Counted from the stretch's first letter, positions 1-14,000 are shown. The stretch is DNA of 64,000 nt from Onchocerca lupi (GCA_028564675.1 JAOVVO010000236.1:1-64000); one strand, 5' to 3'. Numbers and translations: made by a program. Notes: generated by a model from the sequence alone, not told the origin.

Positions 1-1620
1 TATATATATATATAAATTACAATTGCTATTTAGGTTAGAAAATTCCAGCTCTGAAATAAAAGAAAAAGATCAAACTTTTAACAATTTAAGCAGTCAATGA
101 TTTTAGAAGAAAATCAGAATCCTAGAATAAATGGGAAACACGTGAACAAGAGTATGGAAAGGGAAATGAGGAAGAGATAAAATTGATTGTTTGCAGATTC
201 CTTGAACTATTGCTTCAATTCTTTTTTTGATGAGGAAAAAAGTACTTTGGAAAGAGAAAACTTTTCTATTTTTCGATAACATTTCACAGAAACGGCAACA
301 ATATTGTGTAGATATGAAAATAAAACAGGAGGAGATTCACATACTGATTTTTCCGAAAAATTTCAAAAAACCAATCGATTATAACTATTATTAGCATTAC
401 GTTCCAAAAGTTGTGGCAAGCATGAATCAATCAATTATCCTTCATCCTTCACAAATCCCTTTATTGAAGTATTCTTATATTTTCTCAACAATAACTAAAT
501 GGCTTGCGGAAAAATTCACAGGGACTTATCATTACAAATTTTATAGGTAAACATTTGAAACAGCAATTAAATTTTCAAGACGACGCAGCATTGAATCAAT
601 ATGGTTCCTTCTTTAATTTCAGTATTTCTTGAAACTGTGTAATTTTAGTTCACTTCTATTTTGTCATTAAAATAGAGTAATCTTGCATGTTAAACTTTCA
701 AGTAACTATTAATAAAATCGATCGATACATCTCTGCTTGAAAAATAAAACATAAATTTAAAAAAGCTAAAAAAATGTTTGCTACCGTTGGAGAACACACA
801 AGTTGTTCCTACTGTGCACTATCCGAAAAAAATAAGTGGCATATTGTTTAGTTTTGAATTGAGCAAAGTAGAACTTAAGAAGTATTTCTATTATCAGGAA
901 TCATTTCTGTTGATACATCTTATCGATTTAGCATTCATTATCCATTTTATTGCTGTTCGTCAAAAGATGATTTTTTTTTGATCGAAATATTTTGAAAATC
1001 TTATATCTCCCCTAAGAAATATTTTGCATCTTGCAAAAAAGAAAAAATTACACGGCGCCAAAATGCATTAAGCTTTTTGAAAAAAAAAAAGAAGAAAAAC
1101 TGAGGTGTTAAAAGTGAAACGCAGTGCTTTGTCTTGGAACAAACACCTTGTACCTGCGGTGAGACAAGATATTACTTTGGCATAAATGCATATAGTTTTT
1201 CGAAAAGTTGCAAATTAGCACCAAATGAACGCTTAATTTTAGGTGCATTAGGCCAAAGGTTATAGTCCGAGCAATATAGCAGTCGCATCCATTTATAATA
1301 ATGTATCATTTTTTCTTCTCGCCACAGTGGACAATTCCTGAATAAAATTGACTCAAAATAAATTCTGCAAATAACTTCTCATGCCATTATTCTTCTATAA
1401 AAAGTAATATTGTGATAAAAGATATCAGTTAGGTAAGATGCTCAAGGAAGATTGTTACGGAAGTGGTACTTCATAAACACACTTTGGCTTCCAATCAAAC
1501 ATCTTCGGTGCAGTAAACTATAAGTTTCAAAAGAAATAATAGCATCAAGTCATCTGATTCATTTCCATTTGCTTTGTTGTGCGGCTGATTTGATTGTCTA
1601 CCTACTCATGTTTTTTTTAA
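1..1620. other. AT-rich intergenic, no gene seen
   Basis: The window opens with a short (TA)n run at 1-14. The rest is AT-rich sequence with poly-A patches (for example 1079-1091). The only open frame of note (778-981, +) is AT-driven, hydrophobic and has no recognisable motif or splice context. I see no gene here. Confidence 0.6.
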
Positions 1621-3160
1621 TTATTCCTGATGACCTTCAAGTAAACAAATTGCTTCAAATTTTGCTAACACCTCATTTAAAACACAAAAGAATATTTTGA
1701 GATTCTGAAACACCAGCCTAAAAGCTTCGTCCCGTGCTTCATGTTCTGGACTACAGTACGCTCGGAGTTGCGTATTGTACTGCCTGAGGATTCGAGACAA
1801 GTTCCGTTTATCCTTATCCATGTCGTTCAGAATGTCCGGTGTTAACTTATCACGATTCAAATAACATTTTTCAACTGGTAACACTTCAAATGACGCTTCA
1901 TCCTGTAACTTCTCATTTATTGAAATAATATAATTATGAATGAAATAAAATGTTTACAAGAAATGCACAATGTTGTATATGCATTTATTCTGTGGCATTT
2001 TATTCTTTGATATAACAATCTCATAACGATTTGACAAGATTTTGCAGTTAAATTTTTAATAATTTTTGTATTTTCAAGAAAGACTGCAAATGTTATTTAT
2101 CAGTAATTATCATGTGGATTGATTTAATTCTTTCGAATTAATTCGCTTCTTTTCAGAAGAAATTTTTAATCAAAATTGCTATAAAGCAACTACTTAGCAA
2201 AGATTTAGTGGCAAATTATGAAACACTCTCAGCCTTTCATGAAACATAAAATATAATTTAATTAATATGAAAAAAACTTTAGGTTGGACGATCAGTACAG
2301 TAATACGATGTATATAAATGTATACATCGAAAAAACTAATGTATATCGAATTGTTTAGCTGTAAACAACAAATTCCTTCGTCACAAAAGTTTTTGTCACG
2401 GTTTATTAGCTTCTTGAAACATAAATGTAGTGATCTAACACATTTAAAAAAAATTATATTAGTGATTGGGGCTAAAATGTCAATATAGAAGGAATTTCAA
2501 AAAAAAAGAAAAGAAAAATCACCTCATCATCGATATCAATGGGTGGTAAATCATCCACGTATTCGGGTTGCGAAATGATAATTCGATCATGATTGTCCCA
2601 ATGTCGATCGGATCTCGGGACAATGTGCTGTTCCACTTTTCGCTCAACTTTGAGTTCGAATCCTCCTAATGATGCTAACTTCTGCTCTTCCGTTTTTCTC
2701 TTTTTGCTTCCATTACTTTCTTGCAAACTTCCTGATTCAATCATTGAACTGTCACTTTCTTTGTCACTTGATGTTGGCGTATTTTGCACTGATTTCTGAA
2801 TATCAATAACAACCGGTTGTGTGGCGTTCTCGTCCATAAGTCGTATTTCGATTCGTTCAATTGGTGTATCCAATCGTTCTACTACAATTTCATTTAAGCT
2901 CTTCTTTACTTAATTATTTATTCTGGAAAACTGGGATTTTTATGGATTTTATGTATCTCATATACTTAAGACTAAACTCAATTTGTTAAATATATTTTCG
3001 AATTAAATTTTATCTCACTAGGGATTGTGAAATCCTTCATTAAGTTCAACAATATTTGCGTAAAATCAGTATTAAAAAAGGCTTAATTTAGTACATATAC
3101 CTCGATTTTGTTCTTGAAATCTAAAAGTATTCGCACTTTACCGCTTTTTCTATCTTCCAT
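1621..3160 (-). CDS. Uncharacterised charged protein, probably nuclear, 3 exons
   Basis: I do not recognise this family. Three minus-strand exons join in phase: 3160-3101 (ATG start), about 2903-2523, and 1902-1621 (TAA stop), giving about 240 residues. The start codon lies 13 nt after an acceptor-like AG (...aaatatag), consistent with trans-splicing. The middle exon is hydrophilic, rich in Ser/Glu/Asp, contains a basic KKRK stretch (possible nuclear signal) and ends in an acidic DLPPIDIDDE run. The last exon is a predicted helical segment containing LSRILRQYNTQLRAY and ending LLEGHQE. The start of exon 2 is uncertain by one codon because two in-phase AG sites are adjacent. There is no signal peptide or membrane segment. 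Codon usage and the clean phases make a real gene likely; function is unknown. Confidence 0.6.
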
Positions 3161-5141
3161 CTTGCTTCTCAAGCTATATTTTAGTAAGCCGCTAAAACAA
3201 TACCCCTAAAGGAGGTCGAAGTATCGATGATAACAGCCTTTTCGCTATCAGCTAAAACCACTGAATCAACATTATTACTCGAACCAAATTTCAGCGGTCC
3301 ACTTAACACCAAATTAACTTCAAACAATAACAGATTTAATTTCCAGATGTAACCGCCGAACATCATCTGTAATTCAATGGGATTCCAAAGCGATGCAAAT
3401 GTTGCTGCATGTTGAAACGATTCCACTCATCGATACTTATTTTACACCTAAGATTCGATACATCAGAAAGTTTAAAAAAAGCGACATTTTAAATTGTAAA
3501 TTCATATCATTGAATAGCCTTTTAAAGCATATCTTAGCTGAATGAATATTGTTGATTCTGTGATCTTTGGAATTTGGAAGAAAAAAGAGCAACGTGAAAA
3601 ATGCAATAAGTTGTGACATCAACAAATTCAATAAAGAAGTCCCCTTAATACAATTAAATGAGATAAAAAGATGTTATACCAGAAATGGCTAACTCAAATC
3701 CTTTTTTGCTTCGGATTTTTAAAAGTGGATATTTAAAACAATAGTTGATCATTCTATAACTAGGCTTAGTGATGACTGGTTTCGCAACACTACTATCCTT
3801 GTTTTATTTTCCTGCCAAACTATTTTTCCATAACTTTAATTTTTCTAGCATTTATTTTAATTTGCATTTAATTCGAATTAAATCAAAAATTTGCTTTTAG
3901 AAGAAATTACTCTCTTCAACTCTTACTATAAAAATTAAATAAAATATGTTGGAAATTTCAGCTCAATTCCCAACAGGTTTTATTTTCCATTTTGTTTCGA
4001 TTTAGTGGCAACTTCGGAAGATTTCATTCGTTTTAACTAGAGGTACTAATCAATCATTAGGCTATAAACTTTCTGGAACAGGTGCAGCGCAGTAGAGAAA
4101 CAACAGTACACAGATGAAACATAGCGAAAACATGCTGACAAATTTTCAATAAACGATAAAATTCAATTTGTATTCAAATGTTTAATAAAAAAATTCATTT
4201 TAAACGCAGAATATTGCGTTTATTGTGGATAATATAAGAAAATAATAAACAGAGAGGATTTAAAGACAGATATCATCGAGAAGAGATTATCGAGAAGAAA
4301 GCAGCCATGTTAATAGCTTTATTATAGTAAAATGTAGCAATAAACCAAGAATTTTATGGCGAATGGAAGAAAATGGAAAGGTTAAAAAGTTAAAGAATCC
4401 AGGAATTCTTGCAGCTACCGAAAAGATTGAAAGAGATGATTGCGGTGGTAAGAAGAGGAGGGATTAAAAGATGCGGTAGCCAAAGCACTGAAAATTCAGT
4501 TTTTTTGAAACTTTTTCCGTAGAGAGGGCTGCTGATAATATTAACGATGGTAGCTCGAGCTGGAGAGACGAGGGAAGTTAGGCACGAGGATTGAGAAGTG
4601 ATTGGCAAATAATTCTCTCCCTTTCTTCCCCGTGAAGGATAGATTTACCTTTGTGGAACAGTTGTTACATTCTAAAAATTGTTTCAGACTTCTGTTGCAA
4701 AGCTTGCATTGAAATAGCTGGATATCACCTCATCTGGAAAATCATCGAAATGTGCATGTGAAAATCGAAATATTATAGGATAAACCTGGTCCCAATATTT
4801 TTGAAATTAGCGAACTTTATTGAGATTTAGGACACTAATTAGACTAAGATGAAGATCTGAAAATAAAAATACATTTGCATATTTATGGCTTATGAATTGA
4901 TCAAGATGATTTTTAATATTATTTTTATAAACAATTTCAATTTTCAGTCTTATGTATGGAAAAATTCTAGATAACTGCATTTCTTATACATCGACTTTTG
5001 TCTTCGAAAATTAAGTTTAAATATGTGAAAAAAATACGTGAATTCAGATCACAGACATCTGTTTCCTATATTGTGTAATAATCATGCGAATCAAATGGAA
5101 GGCTATCTAACATTCTCCTTTTTGTCTTTTCTTTCAGATGA

Positions 5142-5177
<36 letters not shown>

Positions 5178-8100
5178 AATATAGTGAAAAAAGGACGAAA
5201 TGATTAAACTTAATTTGGGAAACTTTTGAATAAAATAAGTCAATCATTCGGGAGAGGTGAGAAGAGGAGAAGGTGAGATGTAAAGAAATAAGCAACTGTT
5301 GAGGAACAAATTCACTGCACTGCTACTGGTGCAAAAGATATTTTTAAGAATTGATTAAAGTAATCCTTTGAACTATATTACTTAAAATAAAGCGAAATCT
5401 TATCCAAAACAGAGCTCGTTCGAGAAAATCTAAAAAACGAGAAGCAATTCATTCAATGACTGAATTCATCAAATTGTCATGTGTTCGAGGAATTTACATA
5501 TTTCATCCGAGGCTTTTCCATCTAAAAAGGAATGGATGAATTTACATGTGAGTTCTCGCTTTCTTTTTCATTAAGCAACGTAAATGGCCGTAAAAAGATT
5601 AAATGTATGAGAATAAAAAAACTCCAAAGTTACTACTGCATTTGGTTTTCAACAAAAGATTATCAATAGTGAGTGGGAAGTTTGTTTTTTGTGAATATTA
5701 AAATTTGTCTGATATTATATTCATCAATCATTTTCTTTTGCCTAACTTAGGCAGCATTATCATTATTATTATCACTGCAGGATATGATAGATGACAAAAT
5801 GGTATAAAGGATTTGTTTGATTATTCATTCGCCAACTCGGACAGAAAGACAGAAGATTAAGTACGATACATCATCACCTATGTTCAAAATAACAATGCTC
5901 AGACAATAAGAGTAAGAATTGCAAATATTAAAAAATAATAAAAAACCCTTCAAATCCTACGCTATCATTGAATGAATGATGAAGATTAACATTTTATAGA
6001 AATTATTTGGAATGTTTGCTTAGACTGAAGGAAGACGGCATTCGTTAGGAAGGAGTTGTGGGTGGCGAAAGAGCGGAGAATTTGTCAGATCCTAATGAAT
6101 GGATCATACTTAATGATCGTAGTAGTGAATGAGGGTAATAATGACGGTATCTTTGATGATAACAAAGATTAATGAGATTAGCGAAGTAATACTTGATCAG
6201 CGTTTAATGAATCGGTAGATTTACGCTGCTTCAATGTTTTCAGAGTGAATAGAAGTTGCTGCTGGAAAGATTGTGATGTAAAAAGTAGCTACTCGGACTT
6301 CATCGCCAATCCTGCGTGTCGTGATCGATCTGTTATGATTTCTTCTAATTTAAGCTTTCTAGTTTAATTTCAAGAAGACATCAGAGGAAATGAAAATTGT
6401 CAAACAATGTTATCGATTTATTCAAGATGTCATTGCCGTCTATTTTGCATTTTCCAACAGTAAGAAGATTTAAAAATAATAAGATAATTTTAAAAAATTG
6501 AAGTGATCAGAAGTTATCGAAAAAAGAAAAGAATTTTGACTAGACATTATCTAAACTGATAAAAATCGGAGAAAAATATCAAGAATAAGAATTCTTGGTA
6601 ATTTTTTAAACATAATTTTAAAAAAAGTGATGATTTCAAAAGCATGTTCAAGACATCGACCATTCTTTCGTCTTCTAACATCTGTTCTATTATGATTCAA
6701 TGACCAGAGAAAAAGAAATTACTGGAATTATGCACTTTGCAGCTCAGGTCACTCTACTGATCTTTATCTAATCATCGCAAAAATATTCATCGGCAGATGA
6801 CCCAACTATTCATCGATCACGAAGCAGCCCTTCCCTTTCGCTGGAGAAATGACATCTTTGCACAATCTGTTTCCTTTCTGTTTTCTCAGACAAAATTCCT
6901 ATCTCTTTTTAACCTAATGGATCTTAGTCCTAAAAATTTTAAAATATTCCTTTTAGAAGAGTAGAGAGATTGCTTTGAGAACTAGCAAGATCACAAATCT
7001 CGTTTTACAAATAGAAATCTGGCCAAAAGCCTGCTATTTTATCAAATCAGTTTAAAGTTCAACAATTATTACTTAATTGCTTGCAGGACTTTTGGACCCA
7101 AGATATCGAATCTTTTGTATCATATAATACTATTTCATTTATTAATATACAATGTTGTTTCGCGAGATCTCATAGGTAATGTTATTTTGGACAGTAATGA
7201 ACCATTCAGAAGTATCCTTTTCTCTCACCACAAGAACAGCGATTAATTTTTCAATTATTTGAAATATTAGAAATATCGAAAGAATTTACGGTATCGATTG
7301 TTATGTCTGATTAAGTAGTCTATCTTTTAAATTATATATCTTTTCTAAAGTCAAAAAAAAAATTAATACTTCATAAAATTGGAGAATTAATACTACATAT
7401 GAACTAGTGCTGATAGTCTAAAAAAAACGATACCAGCATGTCAACAATGTCGGAAACTTAAACCACCGAATTTTTCAATATTTATTGGTTGCAAATGTTC
7501 CGAACTTAAAATTATCTATGAGGACTGCGGGGAATGATTAAGAGCAGAAGCGTGGTGCGGAAGTAAACAAATGGCAATAGTTAGGATGTTGTCGGATAAA
7601 TTCGACAGCGATTAATATCAATCGACTATCTATAAAATTTATTAATTTAAAATCAATAACTTTCGAAACTACCAATTATACAATGAAAAGTTTCAGAGGT
7701 TGATTAGCAATAATCAAGAAGTAAACTTTAGAAACAAAAACCTAGATCATCGTTATTATGTGGATAACATGTTGAGAGCTCCATGATAATGAAGTCGAAG
7801 AATAAACTCATTTTTTCGACAACATTTCTGCTTTGAATTTTCAAAATTTTGTTACACAAGTGATTTTATTCGAAATATTCCTCATACCGTTCAAAACAAT
7901 TCATTGGCATATCTGCACTGAATGCGACTTGTATTTTTTGGATAGCTAAATCAGAATTGGTGGTCATCAACAGGTGAAATGGAAGGTATACAAATGATTG
8001 TCTATGCAGATTGTATGAAACAAGAAAAATTGCTTGCAGCTGCTGAATTCCTGATCTGTAGATCTCAAAATATTGCTATAGAAAGATTCATTTGTTTCCA

Positions 8101-8640
8101 TTAACAGTCTGATGTTTGTGAATTATTTGTTTGTTTTTGCATTTCATCATTTATCTATAAAATCTATTAATTTAAGATCAATTTCAATTTTAAAAAATCA
8201 ATAATACGAGAATTTTAAGCAGAAAACATTACGAATTGCTATAGATGTAATATTGCAAATTAAATAAAATCAATCAGACCGATTTGGCAGTGCGGATTAT
8301 GAGCTTCTTCAAAGCAATCCACTTATATCCGTATTTGGTGTTGATATAATAACCACTAGCAGACGTTTTGCACGAAATTGTCTTTTATTTTATCTAAGAA
8401 ATTTTATGAATCCTTCATGTTTGTACTTTACGAATTTCAGAAATAAAATTTCTTTAGATTTATTGTCAAAACCGTTCTAATCATTCAATGCAAAAGGAGC
8501 ATTAAGCGACTCAATTCTAATCTGTTTGCTGAGATTACCTCTTTTTGATTTAATAACTTCGTCTGTGGTGTGACCTCTTTCTTCAGATCAATCATTACCA
8601 TCCTCCTTAATCTTTCTCTCTTTATAATTAAAGCAAATCG
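3161..8640. other. 5.5 kb gene-poor stretch
   Basis: I find no convincing gene. It holds the first run of an A33 homopolymer (5143-5175), purine-rich patches around 4240-4400, and scattered short open frames without splice context. The frame at 3181-3426 (-) and an alternative frame just upstream (about 3370-3445, -) look faintly coding but cannot be linked to the neighbouring gene. Confidence 0.5.
5143..5175. repeat. Poly-A tract (33 A)
   Basis: An uninterrupted A33 run follows a perfect acceptor-like tttgtcttttctttcag and an ATG. The resulting frame would be a meaningless poly-lysine, so this is a homopolymer and possibly the tail of an old retroposed copy. Confidence 0.8.
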
Positions 8641-8672
8641 ATATTAGCTTTTCAGTTCTCATCCATTATAAC

Positions 8673-8828
8673 ATGCTGACTTTGCGATTTCTGTTGATTC
8701 TCAGCATTACACGAATCTCACAAAGTTGCCTTCCAACGACTAAACGTCTTTATGGTTTAGAAGATATTAATAGTGAACTAAACAGTACGAAACATCCATA
8801 CGAATATTATGAACAAAAACAGCTTTAA
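8673..8828 (+). CDS. Candidate small secreted peptide precursor, 51 aa, single exon
   Basis: A 52-codon frame (including TAA) encodes MLTLRFLLILSITRISQS followed by CLPTTKR and a polar, Tyr/Glu-rich tail ending YEYYEQKQL. The first 18 residues have the form of a signal peptide: short positive N region, Leu/Ile core and Ser-Gln-Ser exit. A dibasic KR seven residues later could be a prohormone cleavage site, leaving a peptide that begins LYGLED. The ATG lies 17 nt after gcttttcag, a canonical nematode acceptor (AG at 8654-8655), fitting trans-splicing. An AATAAA at 8995-9000 follows the stop by about 170 nt. No family is recognised. It could instead be the first exon of a longer gene, since in-frame GT sites exist. 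Confidence 0.45.
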   Translation: MLTLRFLLILSITRISQSCLPTTKRLYGLEDINSELNSTKHPYEYYEQKQL

Positions 8829-9252
8829 AATGAAAGTTAAGTTTCTTCTCTTGATCATTTTGATATGTGATTAGACAGGAACGATAAAATGTTCTGAATC
8901 AGCGTAGCGTAAGGAAATATTTGGAGAATAGAAGACAAAGATGATATTGATGGGGAGGAAAAATCCAGATGGTCCTTGTTATTACTGAGAGCAAAATAAA
9001 TGCTTTCGTCGTGCTACTCTTAAAAATCTGTAATCGTACTTTATGCTGTTTCAATGAAAAATGTAATGAACACAATATACCAGTGATAGAAGTGATATGA
9101 TAAGAATTGTCATTGTTGTGATGCTAACGTTAATGCTAACGATAATGATATGATAATTATAGCATGTCATTGGTGCTCGGAATTTAAATCATCTGACTGC
9201 GCAACCTTCAAAAAAGTTTTGCGATGTGTGAAATTCAAAACATGGTATCATC

Positions 9253-9471
9253 ATGGTAGTTATTGTTTGTCTGCTCAATTCGCTTGCAATCGTAGTTTTC
9301 CTGCTGTGCAAGGACGAGAGAATGAATTGCTACGGACCATATTGCAGAGGACCACATTGCAGGATGGTTCTAATCATGAATGGGAATCTTAATCAAGTCG
9401 TTCCCAAAAACAGTAAATTCTTTCAAATTTTGAAATATTTACAGATTTCACGAAATCTTCCAAAAATATGA
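9253..9471 (+). CDS. Possible Cys-rich secreted open frame, 72 aa (doubtful)
   Basis: The frame starts with a hydrophobic segment (MVVIVCLLNSLAIVVFLLC) that could be a signal peptide or anchor. A Cys-rich motif CYGPYCRGPHC follows. A second frame (9150-9392) overlaps it and also contains cysteines. An in-phase exon of the 8673 gene cannot be excluded, because acceptor-like AGs sit inside the hydrophobic stretch. No homology is recognised and codon use is not persuasive. Confidence 0.2.
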   Translation: MVVIVCLLNSLAIVVFLLCKDERMNCYGPYCRGPHCRMVLIMNGNLNQVVPKNSKFFQILKYLQISRNLPKI

Positions 9472-11008
9472 AAACATAAAAAGCATTATTGTAATCTTAT
9501 TTCATTTTTTGGTAGCGATTATGCAGATCCAAACGAGGATGATACAAAGTACTAAACATACAGTGTACATCTGTTACATAGGTTGAATGGAAGAGTTCAA
9601 TGTTCTCCTATACGAGAATTCAGTGATCTTATCCGTGAAATTCTACACTGCATGACTGATCAACGATGGTACTACAGATCTAATTATCTGCTCATTATCT
9701 TTTGAACTGACCAGATTTTCTGCTTATAGCTGCACTCGATGAGTATTTCACATGTGCAGTGCATTTTTGATAAAAGTTATACTAATTGCAGCAATTGTTA
9801 TAGATTGAATAATTCCTTACAATTGGTGACAAACTATTAATTAAAAAATCCAAATGTTGGTTCAGTGAATGATAACGATTTTTTTTTTATTCACTGATTT
9901 GAGAATTGTGTGCATTTACCATCTCATTGCAGAGTTAATACGGTATTAGTATCTACATTAGCAGAATTTTGCATTTTAAATCCATATTCTGTTTGTCGAG
10001 TTTGAAATTTACTTTTTAAAAGTTCTTGAATTACATTTTTGTTTTCGAAATTTTACCGTTCGAAAAGATCAGTTTTAGCATTTCGATGAGTATGGGAGAT
10101 AAAATTCATGACTTGTTTTCAGTAAAATTATATCTTTTGAGCAAATGTTGAATTGTTTTTGAACATATTAATTCTTTTTTTTTCGTCAGTTACTCGGTGT
10201 ATCCGACCTGTAATTAACGATTAAATTCAACTTTATATTTCACTTGAAAGCATATCGATTCATCTGGGTATATAACCGTTCGAAAAGATTAGTTTTAGTA
10301 TTTCGATGAGTATGGGAGATAGTTAGGGTCCTCGCAATCAGCGAAGTCTTCTGCTATATTTGTGTCATTTCCAGAGTTTCATCGAATAAGGTATTATTGA
10401 TGTTACTGAGAATTCAAAAAATGCCAGTTCTATGCATATAAACAGAGTGATACTGGGAATGAAGTACTCTGTTCAGATAATTTGTGGTAACATTGCAAAA
10501 CTTAGTTCACTGCAGGACGGAACTGAATATATTAAAGGAAATGAAATGAAGCAAACTGGTGAATTTATTAGAGTGGCATGCTTTTAAAATATTTATGGGT
10601 AGGTGTTGTGTCGTAGTGTAGCAATGGCAAACAATTTTGATGCAAATATATCCGAGCTATCCATCAAATTCTATGTGTAGCTAACAGGTGGTCAAATAAC
10701 GCAGGGAATAGGCGATGGAATTATGGAATAATGATAGAAAGTATTTACGTTTCGCTAATCTCTGTCGTGACGGATTTTGGCAGTACTTCGTCACCAGCTA
10801 CTGCACATTTCAAATCCTTTAAAAGAACAAATTTTGAACAAAGGAAATTGACGATCGATAATCGGGATTAATGAATTAATTAATTAACTCCTTTCCAAAT
10901 ATTTTTAATCTTTCAACTTCCTATAAAACATTTTGACTCGCTACTCTTAATAAATGTTACAGATTTGAATTGATAAGAACATGAAATGCTCGATCATTCG
11001 ATGGGATA
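9472..11008. other. Intergenic with a 47-bp direct duplication
   Basis: No gene is supported. A short acidic exon-like stretch ending in TAA lies at about 9516-9554 (+) after ttttttggtag, unlinked to anything. The main content is the 47-bp duplication at 10055 and 10275 listed separately. Confidence 0.5.
10055..10321 (+). repeat. 47-bp direct repeat pair, 220 bp apart
   Basis: Positions 10055-10101 and 10275-10321 share 47 bp beginning accgttcgaaaagat and ending tgggagata, with two C/T differences. The sequence between the copies is unique. Confidence 0.85.
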
Positions 11009-14000
11009 CTATAGGAATAAAAGAACTGTGAAATTGAAATAAACAGACACTTTTTCAGACAGGACTTTAATGCGTTGCCCGTTACGTCTAGTATGTGGAT
11101 CGAATAATTCATTGAAATAACTGTTTTCAAGAAAACGTGGACCAGATAAACGGCTAATTGGATCATACACGAGCACTTGTGCTAATAAATTAAGTGCATC
11201 GTGATCAGCGTCTTTTATTAACTATAAAATGTTTGAATTGCATTTTGAAAATTATAAGCATTAATTAATTACTCTTAAAAACCTACCATTTTCTGAAATA
11301 ATTCCGTATCTCTTAAATTCCTGACTTCTTAATATAAGATATAATTTGGAATTTATGCAAAATATACCTTTTTGAAACCATGAGAATTTGGTTTCTTCGT
11401 TATCTAAAAATCTGACCGGTTAAGGAATTTTAATATAGAATAAAATTAAAATAAATCAATCTAAATTGATACATTTTTGAGGAACAAGCTGAAAAGATGA
11501 AACAAATTAACTGAGGATAATTGCAAAGTGAACTAAATAATGAAAAAATGGCTAAATTGGAAAGCAAGAAGATAGATTTCATACTATATGACATGAAAAA
11601 ATGAATGATCTATCATCGTATAACAAGAAAACCAATACTGTCAGGATTTTTTAGGATCAAGTGAAGTATCAAATCAGCATTTGATCGAACAGATCGGACC
11701 CTGATAACTTCTGCTTATAAAATCTCTATAAGAAAAACAACAAACAAAATGTCCATTCTGTATCAATTTGGAGGAATGTTTTCATTTCATAAACAATTCA
11801 GAAACAAACATCATCACGAAAATCATCGCTTTCGAGAACCTCAGTAGTCGCTCGCATCGCTTTGATATCACGTGAACTTGGATAACCCAAAATGTTGATC
11901 ACAAGCTACAAATGGCACTATTATGCGATAATTTTTTGCAATCTATATAGTTTATTAGGAAACGTAACCTGAAGCTGATGATGGGTAGTTCGTCCGGGAA
12001 ATAGAACGTGATTTTTCAACAGTTCGCCGAAAACACAACCACACGACCATCGATCTGAAAAGGAACTTCATAAAATTTAAGAGGAAGTCTTGCTGATTCA
12101 TACTGAACGAACTATTAACTGAATAATCATCGAGCTAAACGATAGTCTTTTCTTGTCGTCAATTTGCTTTATGCAACTTGTAAAGTTGTTGGATAGATTT
12201 GTTAGTAAAGCAGGCACTTTTGTGGAAGGCATTGCCTATAAATTCCTAGAGGCATACAAGCATCTAACCAAATAAATACCGAGTTTTGGTGAGGAAAAAA
12301 AGGAACCATTACCAATTTCGCATCGGTACTGAACAGAACCTAGGATGAGTTCTGGTGCGCGATAATATCTGGTCACGTGATAATGATATGATGTCGCTTT
12401 TTCGTGCATTATCTGTAAATTGATGGAATGTATCTAGACAATACTTTAGAAATATTTGTAGACAAATTATTTTCCTTCAGATCGCATAATAACTAACTTT
12501 AGAAGATCCAAAATCGGAAATTTTGAGCATTCCACTTTTATGGTCCACCAATAAATTTTGTGGCTTTATATCTCTGTGACAGACATTGTTCTGCAATAAA
12601 AGACATCAAATACCTTTTGAGTGAGTTGGAATTTACTGAGATATTTTCGCTCATAAATTGTTGAAAAAGAACTTTTTCCAAATGTGCTTGTCCACGGAAT
12701 AGTTGCCAAATATACAATTTGACGTCCAAAATGCTTAGAGGACCGTATCTTTCTCGAACTTCATGTAAATTCATTGGGAAAAAGTCAAATACCAATGCCG
12801 TGCATATCTGCAAAGTCAGTCAAGCTATTTTCTGGGAGATAGTTGAACAAATAGACAGAGAAAGTATTACACCTATTTCATAGAAAAGATAGCTGACCAA
12901 TATGAGATTAAAAATTGTGAATGTGTTTTACAGCAAAAAGAGAAATTTTCCAAGAAGATCAAAAGTTTAAATCAAAAAATGGACAGACCTTCTGATCAGG
13001 ATATGATTGACTGAATTTATATAACAATCGAATGATGTTTTTGTGACGGAAACGGTTCAACATCGTTAAAATTTGCACTTCCATTGATTTCTGATTTGCT
13101 AAAAGTTGTAAGGCCAACTTCTCAAGAGAATTTGAATAATTCAATATAAATTCCTGTTTTCATATCATAAGATAGCTTTAAAGATCCTAGCGAAACGTAC
13201 AATATAACAATCAGCAGAACTAATTAAACTTTTCTGAAAAATAGTACTGGATTTTTTTCTGTATCAGTCGGAATTTTGTGGTTTCAGACTTCACTGTCTT
13301 TTCCATGGAAGCCGCAAAAAGTCTTGCTTTGTATCATTAATTTAGCAGTACAAGGAACAAAATTTCTTCATATTTTTTTTTCTTCAAAAAACTACATGGT
13401 TTGAAAATAACTTGTTGGACTTTCAGAAAATAAGATTCTCATGCTGCTAAATTCAAAGTCCTTTTTGCACATGCAGCCATAAAAATCAAAAAACTAGAAA
13501 ACCACAGTTGATTTCTCCGGAATTTGTGGATTAGAGGAAGAATATTTTTTTTGAGCCATTAGATAATCAGAGTTGTTCAAGACATAGTTATTATCCTTTC
13601 GAAATTGTCATTTTTTACGCGAAATTTTTACAATTGTAGCGAACTATGAAAAGCTAAGGAAAGAGCGGACAACTATTCAGCATAAATCAAACCTGCACAA
13701 CTTAATTAAACTTAACAGCTTTGAAATATTTGCTGAAAAATTGACGATTTTCTTTCTGGAATTTTCCCAAATTTCGTATACATGTCATGCGTTTTTGTCC
13801 TGTTCGTTAATTTACTTCACAAATTTTCATTAAATTAATGGATAATTTAAGAGAAATAAAGTCAAGCTTCTGATCTCGTCAACAATAACTTTCAATTTCA
13901 ACAACAACAAGTTTCTAATCATTCACTGAATACATTTCTCAGTTTCGTTCTGATTTAATTCATCTCACTACTTCAAAAATTAGCTCACATTGATCTGACC

